Of a stretch of DNA of 64,000 bases, positions 39,919 through 48,779 are shown one piece after another. The position numbers and the translations under genes were made by a program. The number at the start of each line of letters is the position of its first letter. The first letter of the stretch is position 1. The notes under the pieces are model-generated. The model saw only the letters and a program-made list of their open reading frames with translations. It had not been told where the DNA came from and did no database searches. The DNA comes from an uncultured Ectothiorhodospiraceae bacterium (GTDB lineage Bacteria; Pseudomonadota; Gammaproteobacteria; XJ16; Halofilaceae), in assembly GCA_913055615.1 (NCBI GenBank), contig CAJXKK010000003.1, positions 62,001 through 126,000 of the forward strand, in the 5' to 3' direction.

Positions 39919-40947
39919 CTACTCGTTACCCAGCAGGGCGTCGACGAAGGCTTCGGGGTCGAACGGGCGCAGGTCTTCGGGTTTTTCGCCGACGCCGATG
40001 AAGCGGATCGGCAGGCCGGTCTCCTGGACGATGGCGAAGGCGATGCCGCCCTTGGCGGTACCATCGAGCTTGGTGATGGCGAGGCCCGTGACGTCGACCG
40101 CGGCGCCGAACTGGCGGGCCTGGACGAGCGCGTTCTGGCCCGAACCGCCATCCAGCACAAGCAGCGTCTCGTGCGGTGCCGTCTCGTCGAAGCGGGCGAT
40201 CACTCGCCGGACCTTGCGCAGCTCATCCATCAGGTTCGCCTGCGTGTGCAGGCGCCCGGCGGTGTCCGCGAGCACGATCTCGATGCCGCGCGAGCGCGCA
40301 TGCGCGAGGGCGTCGTGGATCACGGCCGCTGAATCCGATCCGGTCTTCTGCGCGATTACGGGGACGCCGACGCGCGCGCCCCATTGCTGGAGCTGTTCCA
40401 CCGCCGCCGCGCGGAAGGTGTCGCCGGCGGCGAGCGCTACCGAATGACCGGCCGCCTGCAGGCGCTGCGCGAGTTTGCCGATCGTGGTCGTCTTGCCCGA
40501 GCCGTTGACGCCGACGACGAGCATGACCCACGGCTGCCCGGGCGGTGGTTGCGAGGGCTCGGACTCGCGCGGCACAAGCATGTCGACCAGGGTGCGCCGC
40601 AGGATGTCACGCACCTCGGACGTCGTCCGCGCCCGCTTGGCTTCTCGGCGCAGCGTGTCCAGGATGGTGCGGGTCGCATCGATACCGGTGTCGGCCAGCA
40701 GCAGCTCCTCCTCGATCTGCTCGATCAACTCGTCATCGAGCGCGCGCCCGCCGAACAGGGCGCGCAGGCCGCCGCCCATACGGCTGCGCGTCTTCTCGAG
40801 ACCTGCGTCGAGGCGAGGCTGCTCCTCCTGCTCGGCCGCTTCCTGCGGTGCGGTCGTGTCATCGACGGCGGCTTTGTCGACGCCCGCCTCGTCGCCGGGT
40901 GGTGCGGGGTCTTTCTTTTTGCCCTTGAACAGGCCGAACAGGCGCAT
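39919..40947 (-). CDS. ftsY: Signal recognition particle receptor FtsY
   Basis: The 342-residue GTPase receives ribosome-nascent-chain-SRP complexes at the membrane. After a short acidic A region (about residues 10-50) come the N domain and the G domain with GVNGSGKTTTIGKLA, DTFRAAAVEQL, LADTAGRLHTQ and TKLDGTAKGG. The ATG at 40947 gives MRLFGLFKGKKK; an upstream open stretch is not conserved. It is divergent from the M16 peptidase genes. Confidence 0.97.
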   Translation of the reverse strand: MRLFGLFKGKKKDPAPPGDEAGVDKAAVDDTTAPQEAAEQEEQPRLDAGLEKTRSRMGGGLRALFGGRALDDELIEQIEEELLLADTGIDATRTILDTLRREAKRARTTSEVRDILRRTLVDMLVPRESEPSQPPPGQPWVMLVVGVNGSGKTTTIGKLAQRLQAAGHSVALAAGDTFRAAAVEQLQQWGARVGVPVIAQKTGSDSAAVIHDALAHARSRGIEIVLADTAGRLHTQANLMDELRKVRRVIARFDETAPHETLLVLDGGSGQNALVQARQFGAAVDVTGLAITKLDGTAKGGIAFAIVQETGLPIRFIGVGEKPEDLRPFDPEAFVDALLGNE

Positions 40948-41103
40948 GATGGGGAAACTCGCAGGGTGCGGTCGGGGCGACGCGCCGGTGCGCGCCTGCA
41001 TGACAACGTGTTCATGATGCGGTCACGCTGCGTTCACGCAGCTGCCGCCAACCTTGGCGAAAGCGGTATGCTACCAGCCGCCCGCCAACCGGGGAATAAA
41101 CCG

Positions 41104-42507
41104 ATGGGTCGTATCCTTACACTCTTGTCCGCGCTTCTGCTGGTGCCGGCGTTGGCCGTCGGGGCCGACGATGGCACCGCGGAGATCCACGAATACCGGC
41201 TCGACAACGGCATGAAGGTGCTTGTGCGGACCGACCGCCGGGCACCCGTGGTCGTATCGCAGGTGTGGTACCGGATCGGCAGTGTCGATGAGCACCGGGG
41301 GGTTACCGGGGTGTCGCACACGCTCGAGCATATGATGTTCAAGGGCACCGAAGAGTACGGCCCCGGTGAAATGTCGGACATCATCGCGCGTCACGGCGGC
41401 TCCGAGAACGCCTTCACCAGTCACGATTACACCGCCTATTACCAGCAGATCGCGGCCGAGCACCTCGATCTCATGCTGCAGCTGGAGGCGGATCGAATGA
41501 CCAACCTGACGCTCCCGTCCGAGGAGTTCGAGCAGGAGATCCGGGTCGTCCAGGAGGAGCGCCGGCAACGCGTCGAGGACCAGCCGCGCTCGCTGACCTG
41601 GGAGCGCCTGCGGGCCGCCGCCTTCCCGTCCGGGCCGCAGCGGTCGCCGATTATCGGCTGGCGCGCGGATCTCGAGTCGATGACCCTCTCCGATCTCGAG
41701 CAGTGGTACCGCAAGTGGTATTCGCCGAACAACGCGGCCCTCGTGGTGGTGGGCGACGTCGATCCGGACGAGGTGCGCGCACTCGCGGAGAAGCATTTCG
41801 GTGACCGCGAGTCGGTCGATCTGCCGCGGCGGCCGGCGCCGTCGGAGATCGATCCGCGCGGGGAGATCCGCCTCAGGGTGCACGCCCCCGCGAAGCTGCC
41901 GTATCTCGCCATGGGCTGGCGTGTGCCGGCGCTGGGCAGTCTGGACAGCCCGGACGACATCTACGCGCTGGATGTGCTCGCGGGCGTGCTCGATGGCGGG
42001 CGCAGCGCGCGCATCGAGCGCAATATCGTGCGCGGTCAGGAGGTGGCCTCGGGGGCCGGGGCCAGCTACTCGGCGCTGAGCCGGATGGACGAAACGCTGT
42101 TCAGTGTGGGCGGGACGCCGGCATCCGACCGAGGGATCGGCGAACTGGAGTCGGCGCTGCGCGAGGAGATCGAGCGCCTCAAGGACGAGCCGATCGAGTC
42201 GGAGGAACTCGAACGGGTGAAGACCAAAGTCGTCGCCGACGACGTGTTCCAGCGCGATTCGATGTTCTACCAGGCGATGCGCATGGGCCGGCTGGAGATG
42301 GCCGGTGCGGAGCAGGATGCCTGGGAAGCCTACCAGCAGGGCGTGCAGCGCGTGACGGCGGAGGACGTCCACCGGGTCGCCCGCGAGTATCTGACGGATC
42401 GGCGGCTGACCGTCGCCGAACTGGTTCCCGAGGGCGTCGATGGCGGTTCCCGCCCGGCGGGCGATGGCGAGGGGTTGATTGGAGGTGAAGATGCAGTCGC
42501 GCAATAG
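41104..42507 (+). CDS. M16 family zinc metallopeptidase, catalytic partner
   Basis: The 467-residue pitrilysin-like protein has a signal peptide (about 1-20, ending LAVGADDG) and so acts in the periplasm. The inverted zinc motif HTLEHMMF (HxxEH) near residue 77 is intact, with the distal Glu expected about 75 residues later in the FEQEIRVVQEERR helix. Its gene overlaps the following M16 gene by 17 bases; such pairs form heterodimers in which one partner supplies the zinc site. Substrates are unknown. Confidence 0.94.
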   Translation: MGRILTLLSALLLVPALAVGADDGTAEIHEYRLDNGMKVLVRTDRRAPVVVSQVWYRIGSVDEHRGVTGVSHTLEHMMFKGTEEYGPGEMSDIIARHGGSENAFTSHDYTAYYQQIAAEHLDLMLQLEADRMTNLTLPSEEFEQEIRVVQEERRQRVEDQPRSLTWERLRAAAFPSGPQRSPIIGWRADLESMTLSDLEQWYRKWYSPNNAALVVVGDVDPDEVRALAEKHFGDRESVDLPRRPAPSEIDPRGEIRLRVHAPAKLPYLAMGWRVPALGSLDSPDDIYALDVLAGVLDGGRSARIERNIVRGQEVASGAGASYSALSRMDETLFSVGGTPASDRGIGELESALREEIERLKDEPIESEELERVKTKVVADDVFQRDSMFYQAMRMGRLEMAGAEQDAWEAYQQGVQRVTAEDVHRVAREYLTDRRLTVAELVPEGVDGGSRPAGDGEGLIGGEDAVAQ

Positions 42508-43855
42508 ATTCGCACGCACCCGGGCAGCGATCGCGCTGGCGCTGATGCTGGCGACGGCCCAGGTGCTGGCCGCGCCTCAGATCGAGCAGTGGACGACCGA
42601 CAACGGCGCGCGGGTGCTGTTCGTGCAGGCGCCGGAGATCCCGATGGTCGACGCCCGGGTCACCTTCGACGCCGGCAGCGCGCGTGATGGTGATCACCCC
42701 GGTATCGCCCGCCTCACCAGCAGTCTGCTGATGTCCGGCACCGGCGGCCGCGATACGGATGCTGTCGCGCGCGCACTGGAGCGCGAAGGCGCCGAGGTCT
42801 CGACTGGCTCGGCCCGCGACATGGCATGGATCAAACTGCGCTCGCTCAGCGAGACGGAGCAGCTGGAACCGGTAACGTCGCTCGTCGGTGAACTGCTGGC
42901 GCGTCCGGCATTCCCGGAAGATGAACTGGAGCGACTCGCGGAGAAACAGCGTACCGGCCTGCGCGAGCAGGAGCAGTCACCGGGCGGGATCGCCAATCGA
43001 CTGTTCCGCGAGGCGCTCTATGGTGATCATCCCTACGGCCAGGATCCGCTCGGCAGCCGGGAATCGCTCAAGGCCATCGACCGCGGCGCCGTGCAGGGCT
43101 TCCATGAGGAGTACTACGTCGCGAAGAATGCGAATATCGCCATCGTCGGCGATATCGACCTCGAGCGCGCGAAAGAGCTCGCGCGGACGCTGGTCGGCGA
43201 TCTGCCCTCAGGCGAGCGTGCGCCGGCGCTGCCGCCGGTGCCGGAACTCGACGAGGCCCGCACCATCGAGGAGTCGTTCCCGTCGACCCAGGCGCACGTG
43301 AAGATCGGTCGGCCCGGTGTCGCACGTGGCTACGAACAGTGGCCGGAACTCTATGTGGCCAATCATGTCCTCGGCGGCGGCGGCTTCACATCGCGCCTCT
43401 ATGACGAGGTCCGCTCCAAGCGTGGACTGGTCTACGGTGTCTACAGCCATTTCAGCCCCATGGCGCGGACCGGTCCGTTCCGGATCCAGCTGCAGACACG
43501 CGGCGACCAGGTCGACGAGGCCCTCGGCGTGGTCCACGACGTCTTCAATGAGTTCCATGCAAAGGGCCCGTCCGCCGAAGAGGTCGAGGATTCGATCCTG
43601 AACATCACCGGCGGTTTCCCGCTGCGCATCGATTCGAACGACGACATCACCGGCTATCTGGCGATGATGGGGTTCTACGACCTGCCCGTTGATTACCTCG
43701 AAAGTTTCCCTGAGCGGGTGCGCGACGTCGATGCGGACAGCGCGCATGCGGCGTTCCTCGACGTGCTCGGGCAGCGTCCCCGCGTGACGGTCGTCGTCGG
43801 CGGCGATCGCGCGCGCGATGGCGGGGATGCGGGCGATGGCGCGGCAGCGCAGTAA
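42491..43855 (+). CDS. M16 family peptidase-like protein, non-catalytic partner
   Basis: The 454-residue protein has a signal peptide (ending VLAAPQ near residue 29). At the position of the zinc motif it reads HPGIARLTSSLL, so HxxEH is missing. The C-terminal half keeps the Gly-rich HVLGGGGFTSRLYDEVRSKRGLVYGVYS segment that completes the active site of the partner. GGAGG precedes the ATG at 42491. This is the usual arrangement for an M16 heterodimer. Confidence 0.93.
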   Translation: MQSRNRFARTRAAIALALMLATAQVLAAPQIEQWTTDNGARVLFVQAPEIPMVDARVTFDAGSARDGDHPGIARLTSSLLMSGTGGRDTDAVARALEREGAEVSTGSARDMAWIKLRSLSETEQLEPVTSLVGELLARPAFPEDELERLAEKQRTGLREQEQSPGGIANRLFREALYGDHPYGQDPLGSRESLKAIDRGAVQGFHEEYYVAKNANIAIVGDIDLERAKELARTLVGDLPSGERAPALPPVPELDEARTIEESFPSTQAHVKIGRPGVARGYEQWPELYVANHVLGGGGFTSRLYDEVRSKRGLVYGVYSHFSPMARTGPFRIQLQTRGDQVDEALGVVHDVFNEFHAKGPSAEEVEDSILNITGGFPLRIDSNDDITGYLAMMGFYDLPVDYLESFPERVRDVDADSAHAAFLDVLGQRPRVTVVVGGDRARDGGDAGDGAAAQ

Positions 43856-44402
43856 CACCGTCCGCATCATCGGTGGCGCCTGGCGCGGACGGCGGATCCA
43901 TTTCCCCGGCGCGCCGGGCCTGCGGCCGACCGCGGACCGGCGCCGCGAGACCCTTTTCAACTGGCTCGCGTTCGATCTGGAAGGCGCCCGTTGCCTCGAT
44001 CTGTTCGCGGGCTCCGGTGCGCTCGGCTTCGAGGCGGCCTCGCGCGGTGCCGCCGCCGTGGTGATGGTCGAGGCCTCGCGCGAGGTGGCCGCCGCGCTCG
44101 CCGCGACGCGTGATGGATTCGGTGCGGGGGGCGTACAGGTCGTGCATGCGCAGATGGCGCGCTACCTCAACCGGGCGCCGCAGGCGTTCGACGTCGTCTT
44201 CCTCGATCCACCGTTTGCCCAGCCACGGCTCGCCGAGGACGCGTGCCGGCGTCTGGCCGAGAGTGGCTGGCTTGCCACGGGGGCCCATATCTATCTCGAG
44301 GTGGCCGCCCACGCGCAACGGCCGCTGATCCCCCCGGACTGGACGCTCGTTCGCGAAAAGGCCAGCGGCGACGCCCACGCCTTGCTGTACGCCACTTCCT
44401 GA
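43836..44402 (+). CDS. rsmD: 16S rRNA (guanine966-N2)-methyltransferase RsmD
   Basis: The 188-residue enzyme methylates G966 of 16S rRNA. VRIIGGAWRGRRIHFPG at the start, LRPTADRRRETLFNWL, the AdoMet motif LDLFAGSGALGFEA and the catalytic DPPF are all present. Three in-frame ATGs (43818, 43827, 43836) lie inside the end of the M16 gene; I chose the last on family length. In most relatives coaD follows at once; here it is 9.3 kb away. Confidence 0.95.
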   Translation: MARQRSNTVRIIGGAWRGRRIHFPGAPGLRPTADRRRETLFNWLAFDLEGARCLDLFAGSGALGFEAASRGAAAVVMVEASREVAAALAATRDGFGAGGVQVVHAQMARYLNRAPQAFDVVFLDPPFAQPRLAEDACRRLAESGWLATGAHIYLEVAAHAQRPLIPPDWTLVREKASGDAHALLYATS

Positions 44403-44406
44403 TCTG

Positions 44407-44455
44407 TTTCTGCAGAAATTATTCGCGTATACTCGACTCCATGAAACAGGGAGTC
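44407..44455 (+). promoter_or_regulatory. Promoter and two palindromes upstream of the toxin-antitoxin pair
   Basis: TTTCTGCAGAAA (44407-44418) is a perfect 12-base palindrome. TATACT (44428-44433) is a good -10. A second inverted repeat, GACTCC (44435-44440) and GGAGTC (44450-44455), lies between the -10 and the antitoxin ATG at 44461 and includes its GGGAG ribosome site. Antitoxins of this type repress their own promoter, so both palindromes are candidate operators. Confidence 0.6.
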
Positions 44456-44460
44456 TCTTC

Positions 44461-44853
44461 ATGAACCGCCTCGCCACCCGTTCCGTCGAGCGGCCCGAGC
44501 GGCCCGAGCAGCGTGACGTGTTGAGCAAGGCCGTGGTCCGCAGCGCGGAGCGGCTGGGGCTCACCGGCCGCGAGCTGGCGGCCACCCTCGGCCTCAGCCC
44601 GGCCAGCGTGTCGCGCCTGATGCGCGGTGATTACACCCTCGATCCGAAGCACAAGTCGTGGGAGCTGGCGACGCTGCTGGTCCGCCTCGTGCGCGGTCTG
44701 GATACGATCACGGCCGACGATGAGCAGGCTGCACGCGCCTGGTTCGATCACTACAACGAGCACCTGCAGGCCGTTCCGCGCGAACACGTCGCGAGCGTCG
44801 AGGGGCTGGTGGATACGCTGGCTTATGTGGACGCCTTCCGCGCTCGCATCTGA
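44461..44853 (+). CDS. Xre/MbcA/ParS-type antitoxin (DUF2384)
   Basis: The 130-residue protein has an N-terminal helix-turn-helix (LTGRELAATLGLSPASVSRLM, about residues 38-58) and a C-terminal DUF2384 region that ends with WFDHYNEHLQAVPREHVASVEGLVDTLAYVDAFR. Such proteins bind and neutralise RES-domain toxins and autoregulate. The toxin frame starts 29 bases before this gene's stop, a coupling typical of the pair. Confidence 0.92.
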   Translation: MNRLATRSVERPERPEQRDVLSKAVVRSAERLGLTGRELAATLGLSPASVSRLMRGDYTLDPKHKSWELATLLVRLVRGLDTITADDEQAARAWFDHYNEHLQAVPREHVASVEGLVDTLAYVDAFRARI

Positions 44854-45568
44854 GGGCAGGCCGCTGCGTGGCGACTGCTGGCGGGTGGTCGAGGACCAGC
44901 ACAGCGCGACCACGCGCCGCCTGACCGATACGGCGGCCGAACAGGAACTGCTGGAAGACATCCTCGAGCAGAGCAAGCCGAGGGTCCCCGAGGCCTGCGC
45001 CGCACTGCATTATCTGCTGCAGACACCGTTCCGGTATGGTGCGCCGCCACCGCACGGGTCCCGCTTTCGGGCCCGTGGTGATCGCCGCGGCGTATTCTAC
45101 GCCGCGGTCGATATCCCTGCGGCCATGGCCGAGTTGGCATTCTGGCGGTTGATGTTCTTCGAGGCCTCCTCGGGGGGAGTAACGCCGCGCAGCGCCGCGG
45201 TGCTGACCGTATTCTCGGTGGCGTATGCCACGCGCACCGGACTCGATCTGACGCGCCCGCCCCTCGATCGTGACCAGGCGTTGTGGACGGCGCCGGCGGA
45301 TTATGCGGCGACCCAGGCCCTGGCGGAGAATGCCCGTGACGCGGGTGTCGAGGTCCTGCGCTACGCATCCGTGCGCGACCTGCGGGGGCGGACCAACATC
45401 GCCATTCTCGAGTGCGCCGCCTTCGCTCGCCGCGAACCCGTGCGCCAGCAGACCTGGCGGCTGTGGGTGGATCGCAATGGCGTCGAGACCCGCAGGGCCG
45501 TGGGCGATGAGCCGGCCCTCATATTCCGGCGCGGCGATTTCGCGAGCGATCCGCGCCTCGCGGAATGA
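44825..45568 (+). CDS. RES-domain toxin
   Basis: The 247-residue protein has the RES fold. SRFRARGDRRGVFYAA carries the conserved Arg, AMAELAFWRLMFFE the conserved Glu, and a Ser is expected later in the domain. RES toxins with DUF2384 antitoxins degrade or modify NAD in the families studied. An N-terminal stretch of about 70 residues precedes the core, longer than in compact RES proteins. The stop overlaps the next ATG (ATGA at 45565), showing that the PAS-GGDEF remnant was once read in the same operon. Confidence 0.9.
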   Translation: MWTPSALASEGRPLRGDCWRVVEDQHSATTRRLTDTAAEQELLEDILEQSKPRVPEACAALHYLLQTPFRYGAPPPHGSRFRARGDRRGVFYAAVDIPAAMAELAFWRLMFFEASSGGVTPRSAAVLTVFSVAYATRTGLDLTRPPLDRDQALWTAPADYAATQALAENARDAGVEVLRYASVRDLRGRTNIAILECAAFARREPVRQQTWRLWVDRNGVETRRAVGDEPALIFRRGDFASDPRLAE

Positions 45569-46430
45569 CGGCCCCGGATGCCGCGAACGGACTCGCGTTC
45601 GACGCATTCGCCGGGCCGGCCACGGACCGGGCGCGGCTGACCGCCGCGTTCCGGCGGCTTGCGTCCGGTCATCCCGATGCCGGCGCGACCTTGCAGTACC
45701 GGCGCGATCGTAAGCCCTTCGGTATGGCCTGGAGTGTCGACCCCGTTCGCATCGACGCCCCGGGTATCACGCATTGCGTCTGGGTTCTCCACGAGATCGA
45801 TGCCAATGGCGCCGCTGGCGAAGGCGATCGCGCCGCGCCTGCGCACGCGGCGATCATCCTGACTGCCGCGCGCGCCTGCGTGGACGGTGGCGATCGCATC
45901 GTCCACGTCAACAGCGGATTTACCGCCCTCACGGGTTACGGTACCGATGAACTGAGCGTTCTTAGCCAGGTGTTGCTGCAGGGCGAGGGTGGCCCGGTCG
46001 GTGAGCAGCAACGCCTGCGGCGCGCGCTCGCGGGCGACTGGCCCTGCTGCCGTTGCGGCATGCCGGGGACGACGGGGCCGATTACTGGCTCGGTCTGGCG
46101 CACGACGTCACCGAAGACCGCGACCGCGAACAGCGCCGCTACGAGGCCGCCTATTACGACGATCTCACCGGGTTGCCGAACCGCGCGCTCGCCCAGGCGC
46201 GGATCGAGGTGGTGCTGGAGCGGCTCAAACCCGCCGCCCCGCTGGTCCGCGACGTGCACCTCGACCCGACCCGTCGCGACCTCGCGAGCCGGCTGGTCTC
46301 GCTCGCCGGCGAACACGGGCTGGCGACCGCGGCGGTCGCGGTCGAGACCGAGGGCGAGGCCGAATACCTCGAGGGGGTCGGCTGTGCCGCGGCCCAGGGG
46401 CACCGCTTCGGCCGTCCCGAAATTATCTGA
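45565..46430 (+). pseudogene. Broken PAS-GGDEF-EAL diguanylate signalling gene
   Basis: Frame 1 from 45565 encodes a PAS-type region (VNSGFTALTGYGTDELSVLS) up to about 46030. The homologous sequence then continues in frame 3: YWLGLAHDVTEDRDREQRRYE, YYDDLTGLPNRAL (start of a GGDEF domain), and soon after the end of an EAL domain, VRDVHLDPTRRDLASRLV through VETEGEAEYLEGVGC and AQGHRFGRP. So there is a frameshift between about 46030 and 46050, and the GGDEF active site, the linker and most of EAL are deleted. No product of this gene can make or break c-di-GMP. Confidence 0.88.
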
Positions 46431-46672
46431 TCTCCGCGAACGCACGGCTCACCGGGCGGTCGCCCGGGTGCCCTCCGGCGGCCCGCGATGGCGCCATACG
46501 TGAACTGTGTCACGGCAGCTCCATGGCTTGTCCGCTATATTCGACTTACATACGGTCGATCAGTCCGCCTCTGGCGAACCGGCGCACGGGGTGTGGGGCT
46601 TCAAGGGTGCCCGACCACCCGTGTCTGCGGCATGGCGGCGCGACCAGACGTGTCATGCCAGGGGGCGAATCC

Positions 46673-48022
46673 ATGGCTCAGGATAACGGGACCACCGGAG
46701 TACCGGTCGAACTGCTGCGGCCGGGCCTGTATGTACGCGAACTCGACCGCCCGTGGGTCGAGACGCCCTTCCTGTTCCAGGGGTTCCGGATCGTCGGGGG
46801 GGAGGAACTCGAGGCCCTGCGCGAGTATTGCCGGATCGTCATTATCGATGACGAGCGCTCCGAGGCGAAGGCGCTCGAGGCCGTTCGCCGCGAGGTGGTG
46901 AAGCAGGGGCATGCGCTGGCGGCCGGTGCATCCGCGCCGGCCGAGGCGCAGCCGGTGCAAACCAGGCGGGCGACCCCGAAGCGCCCGTCCGAGCGCGCGC
47001 GTCGACGCAGTGTCGGCGTGTTGTTCGCCGAGACCGAGAACCCCGACCGCAAGCGCTTCTCGACGCTGGTCCAGGCCGCCGCCGCAGCGCGCGGTGACGC
47101 GCGGGCTGCCGTCAGTGACGCGCTCCAGCGCGCCCGTGATGGCCGTATGGTGGACGTCGCGCGGATGGACGGCACGGTAGATGAGCTGGTCGATCTCGTG
47201 GTCGAGGATCCCACCGCCTCGCTCTGGCTTACCCGGATGCGCGAGCATGACGAGGGCATGGCCGTACATGCCGTGAATACCACGGTGCTGGCGCTGACCC
47301 TCGGTGCCCATCTCGGGGTCGACCGGCGCGGGCTGCGCCGGCTGGGCTTCGGCGCGTTGCTCCACGACATCGGCAAGACGACGATGCCGCGAGAACTGCT
47401 GGAGCGACCGGACGAATTGAGCGACGACGAACTGGCACGCCTGAGGGAGTACCCGCAGGCCGGTTATGAACTGGCGGCTGACAGCGGCCAGGTCCATACC
47501 GAGTCGCTGGAGGTGGTTCGGCTGCACCGCGAGCGCTGGGACGGCCGCGGCTACCCGCGGGGGCTGCGCGGCGAGATGATCCCGCGCAAGGCACTGATCG
47601 TCGGCCTCGCCGATGCGTACGACACGATGACCTCGCGGCGCCCCTGGGCCGAGGCCGTGGCACCCGACAAGGCACTGCATGAGTTGTATGCCGATGCGGC
47701 GCAGGAATTCAGCGTCGATCTGGTGCAGGAGTTCATCCGCTGCATGGGCATATTCCCCGTGGGCAGCGTGGTCGAGCTGGACAACCGCGCGCGGGGAATC
47801 GTCCTCGGTGCGCGGCCCGGTGGCGGCCTGTGGCCGACCATACTCATGGTCCGTACACCCGATGGCGAACCGTATCGCAAACGCCTGCTGCTCAATCTCG
47901 GTGCCGAGGTCCGTCGCTCACGCGACGGTGGCCCACGTCGCATTGCACGCTCTATCGATGCCTCGGCTTCGGGGATCGACGTGGCGCGGCTGGTTGCCAG
48001 TGAGTTCGGGCTTGCTGCTTGA
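46673..48022 (+). CDS. HD-GYP c-di-GMP phosphodiesterase with DUF3391
   Basis: The 449-residue cytoplasmic protein starts with a DUF3391 domain (about 1-130: LRPGLYVRELDRPWVETPFLFQGF) and ends with an HD-GYP domain (about 190-400). Metal and substrate motifs are intact: HAVNTTVLAL, LLHDIGKTTMP (HD), HRERWDGRGYPRGL (GYP) and LADAYDTMTSRRPW. Proteins of this architecture hydrolyse c-di-GMP. It lies 240 bases after the PAS-GGDEF-EAL remnant, in which I see no gene. Confidence 0.94.
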   Translation: MAQDNGTTGVPVELLRPGLYVRELDRPWVETPFLFQGFRIVGGEELEALREYCRIVIIDDERSEAKALEAVRREVVKQGHALAAGASAPAEAQPVQTRRATPKRPSERARRRSVGVLFAETENPDRKRFSTLVQAAAAARGDARAAVSDALQRARDGRMVDVARMDGTVDELVDLVVEDPTASLWLTRMREHDEGMAVHAVNTTVLALTLGAHLGVDRRGLRRLGFGALLHDIGKTTMPRELLERPDELSDDELARLREYPQAGYELAADSGQVHTESLEVVRLHRERWDGRGYPRGLRGEMIPRKALIVGLADAYDTMTSRRPWAEAVAPDKALHELYADAAQEFSVDLVQEFIRCMGIFPVGSVVELDNRARGIVLGARPGGGLWPTILMVRTPDGEPYRKRLLLNLGAEVRRSRDGGPRRIARSIDASASGIDVARLVASEFGLAA

Positions 48023-48048
48023 GGGTTGAGGGCGAAGGGCGAAGGTGG

Positions 48049-48756
48049 TCAGCCGGGGATCCGTTCGCCCAGGTGATCGTAGAGGCCGCCGCTGGCGGCG
48101 GTGTCGAGGTCGTCGAGCACCTGCAGCAGGCGCCGGGTTGATTCGGCGGGGGTGAGCAGGTCGCTGCCATCGCCTGAATACCATGGCGCCGAGAGGCGGG
48201 TGTCGACCGTGCCTGGCTGTAATGCCACGCACACCGCGTGCGGCTGGCGCCAGCGCATCTCGATGGCCGCCGTGCGCACGATCTGGTTGAGGGCGGCTTT
48301 GGATGCGCGATAACTCATCCAGCCGCCGTGGCGGTTGTCCTCGATCGAGCCCACGCGCGCGGAGAGCGTGGCGAAAATGCCGCGCTGGCGTCGGGGCAGT
48401 AGCGGCCCGAAGTGCTTGAGCAGCAGCGCCGGACCGGTCGCGTTGACCGCGAACTGCCGGGCCATGATCTGTGGGTCGAGTTCGGCCAGGCGTTTCTCGG
48501 GGCGCCGGTCGTCCAGACTCAGCGCGCCGGTGGCGTCCAGGGCCAGATGGACCGTGGGTGCGGTGTCGCGCAGCCAGGCGGCGGCAGCGGCGATACTCGG
48601 CTCGTCGGTGATGTCGATCGGGGGATCGGAGCGTCGATGGAGCCCGATCACGCGGGCGCAGTGCCGGTCGGCGCGCAGGTGATCGACGAAGGCCGAACCG
48701 ATGCCGCCGGATGCACCGATCACCAGGGCGGTATAGCCGTTCTCGAGAGAATTCAT
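48049..48756 (-). CDS. Short-chain dehydrogenase/reductase
   Basis: The 235-residue Rossmann-fold protein has the dinucleotide motif GASGGIGSA (residues about 14-22), an NATGPALLL segment and the catalytic YRASK (Tyr and Lys) near residue 154. Length and pattern resemble the C-factor/CsgA-like SDR group. The substrate is unknown. It is the last of four same-strand genes with the cyclodeaminase-like, ALDH and Rieske genes. Confidence 0.9.
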   Translation of the reverse strand: MNSLENGYTALVIGASGGIGSAFVDHLRADRHCARVIGLHRRSDPPIDITDEPSIAAAAAWLRDTAPTVHLALDATGALSLDDRRPEKRLAELDPQIMARQFAVNATGPALLLKHFGPLLPRRQRGIFATLSARVGSIEDNRHGGWMSYRASKAALNQIVRTAAIEMRWRQPHAVCVALQPGTVDTRLSAPWYSGDGSDLLTPAESTRRLLQVLDDLDTAASGGLYDHLGERIPG

Positions 48757-48779
48757 TGGCAGTATCCGCTCGCCCGCGC

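Noticed and set aside
41046-41059. Palindrome CGCCAACCTTGGCG upstream of the M16 genes as an operator
   Set aside because: Six-base arms in GC-rich sequence are expected by chance and no promoter hexamers could be fitted around it.
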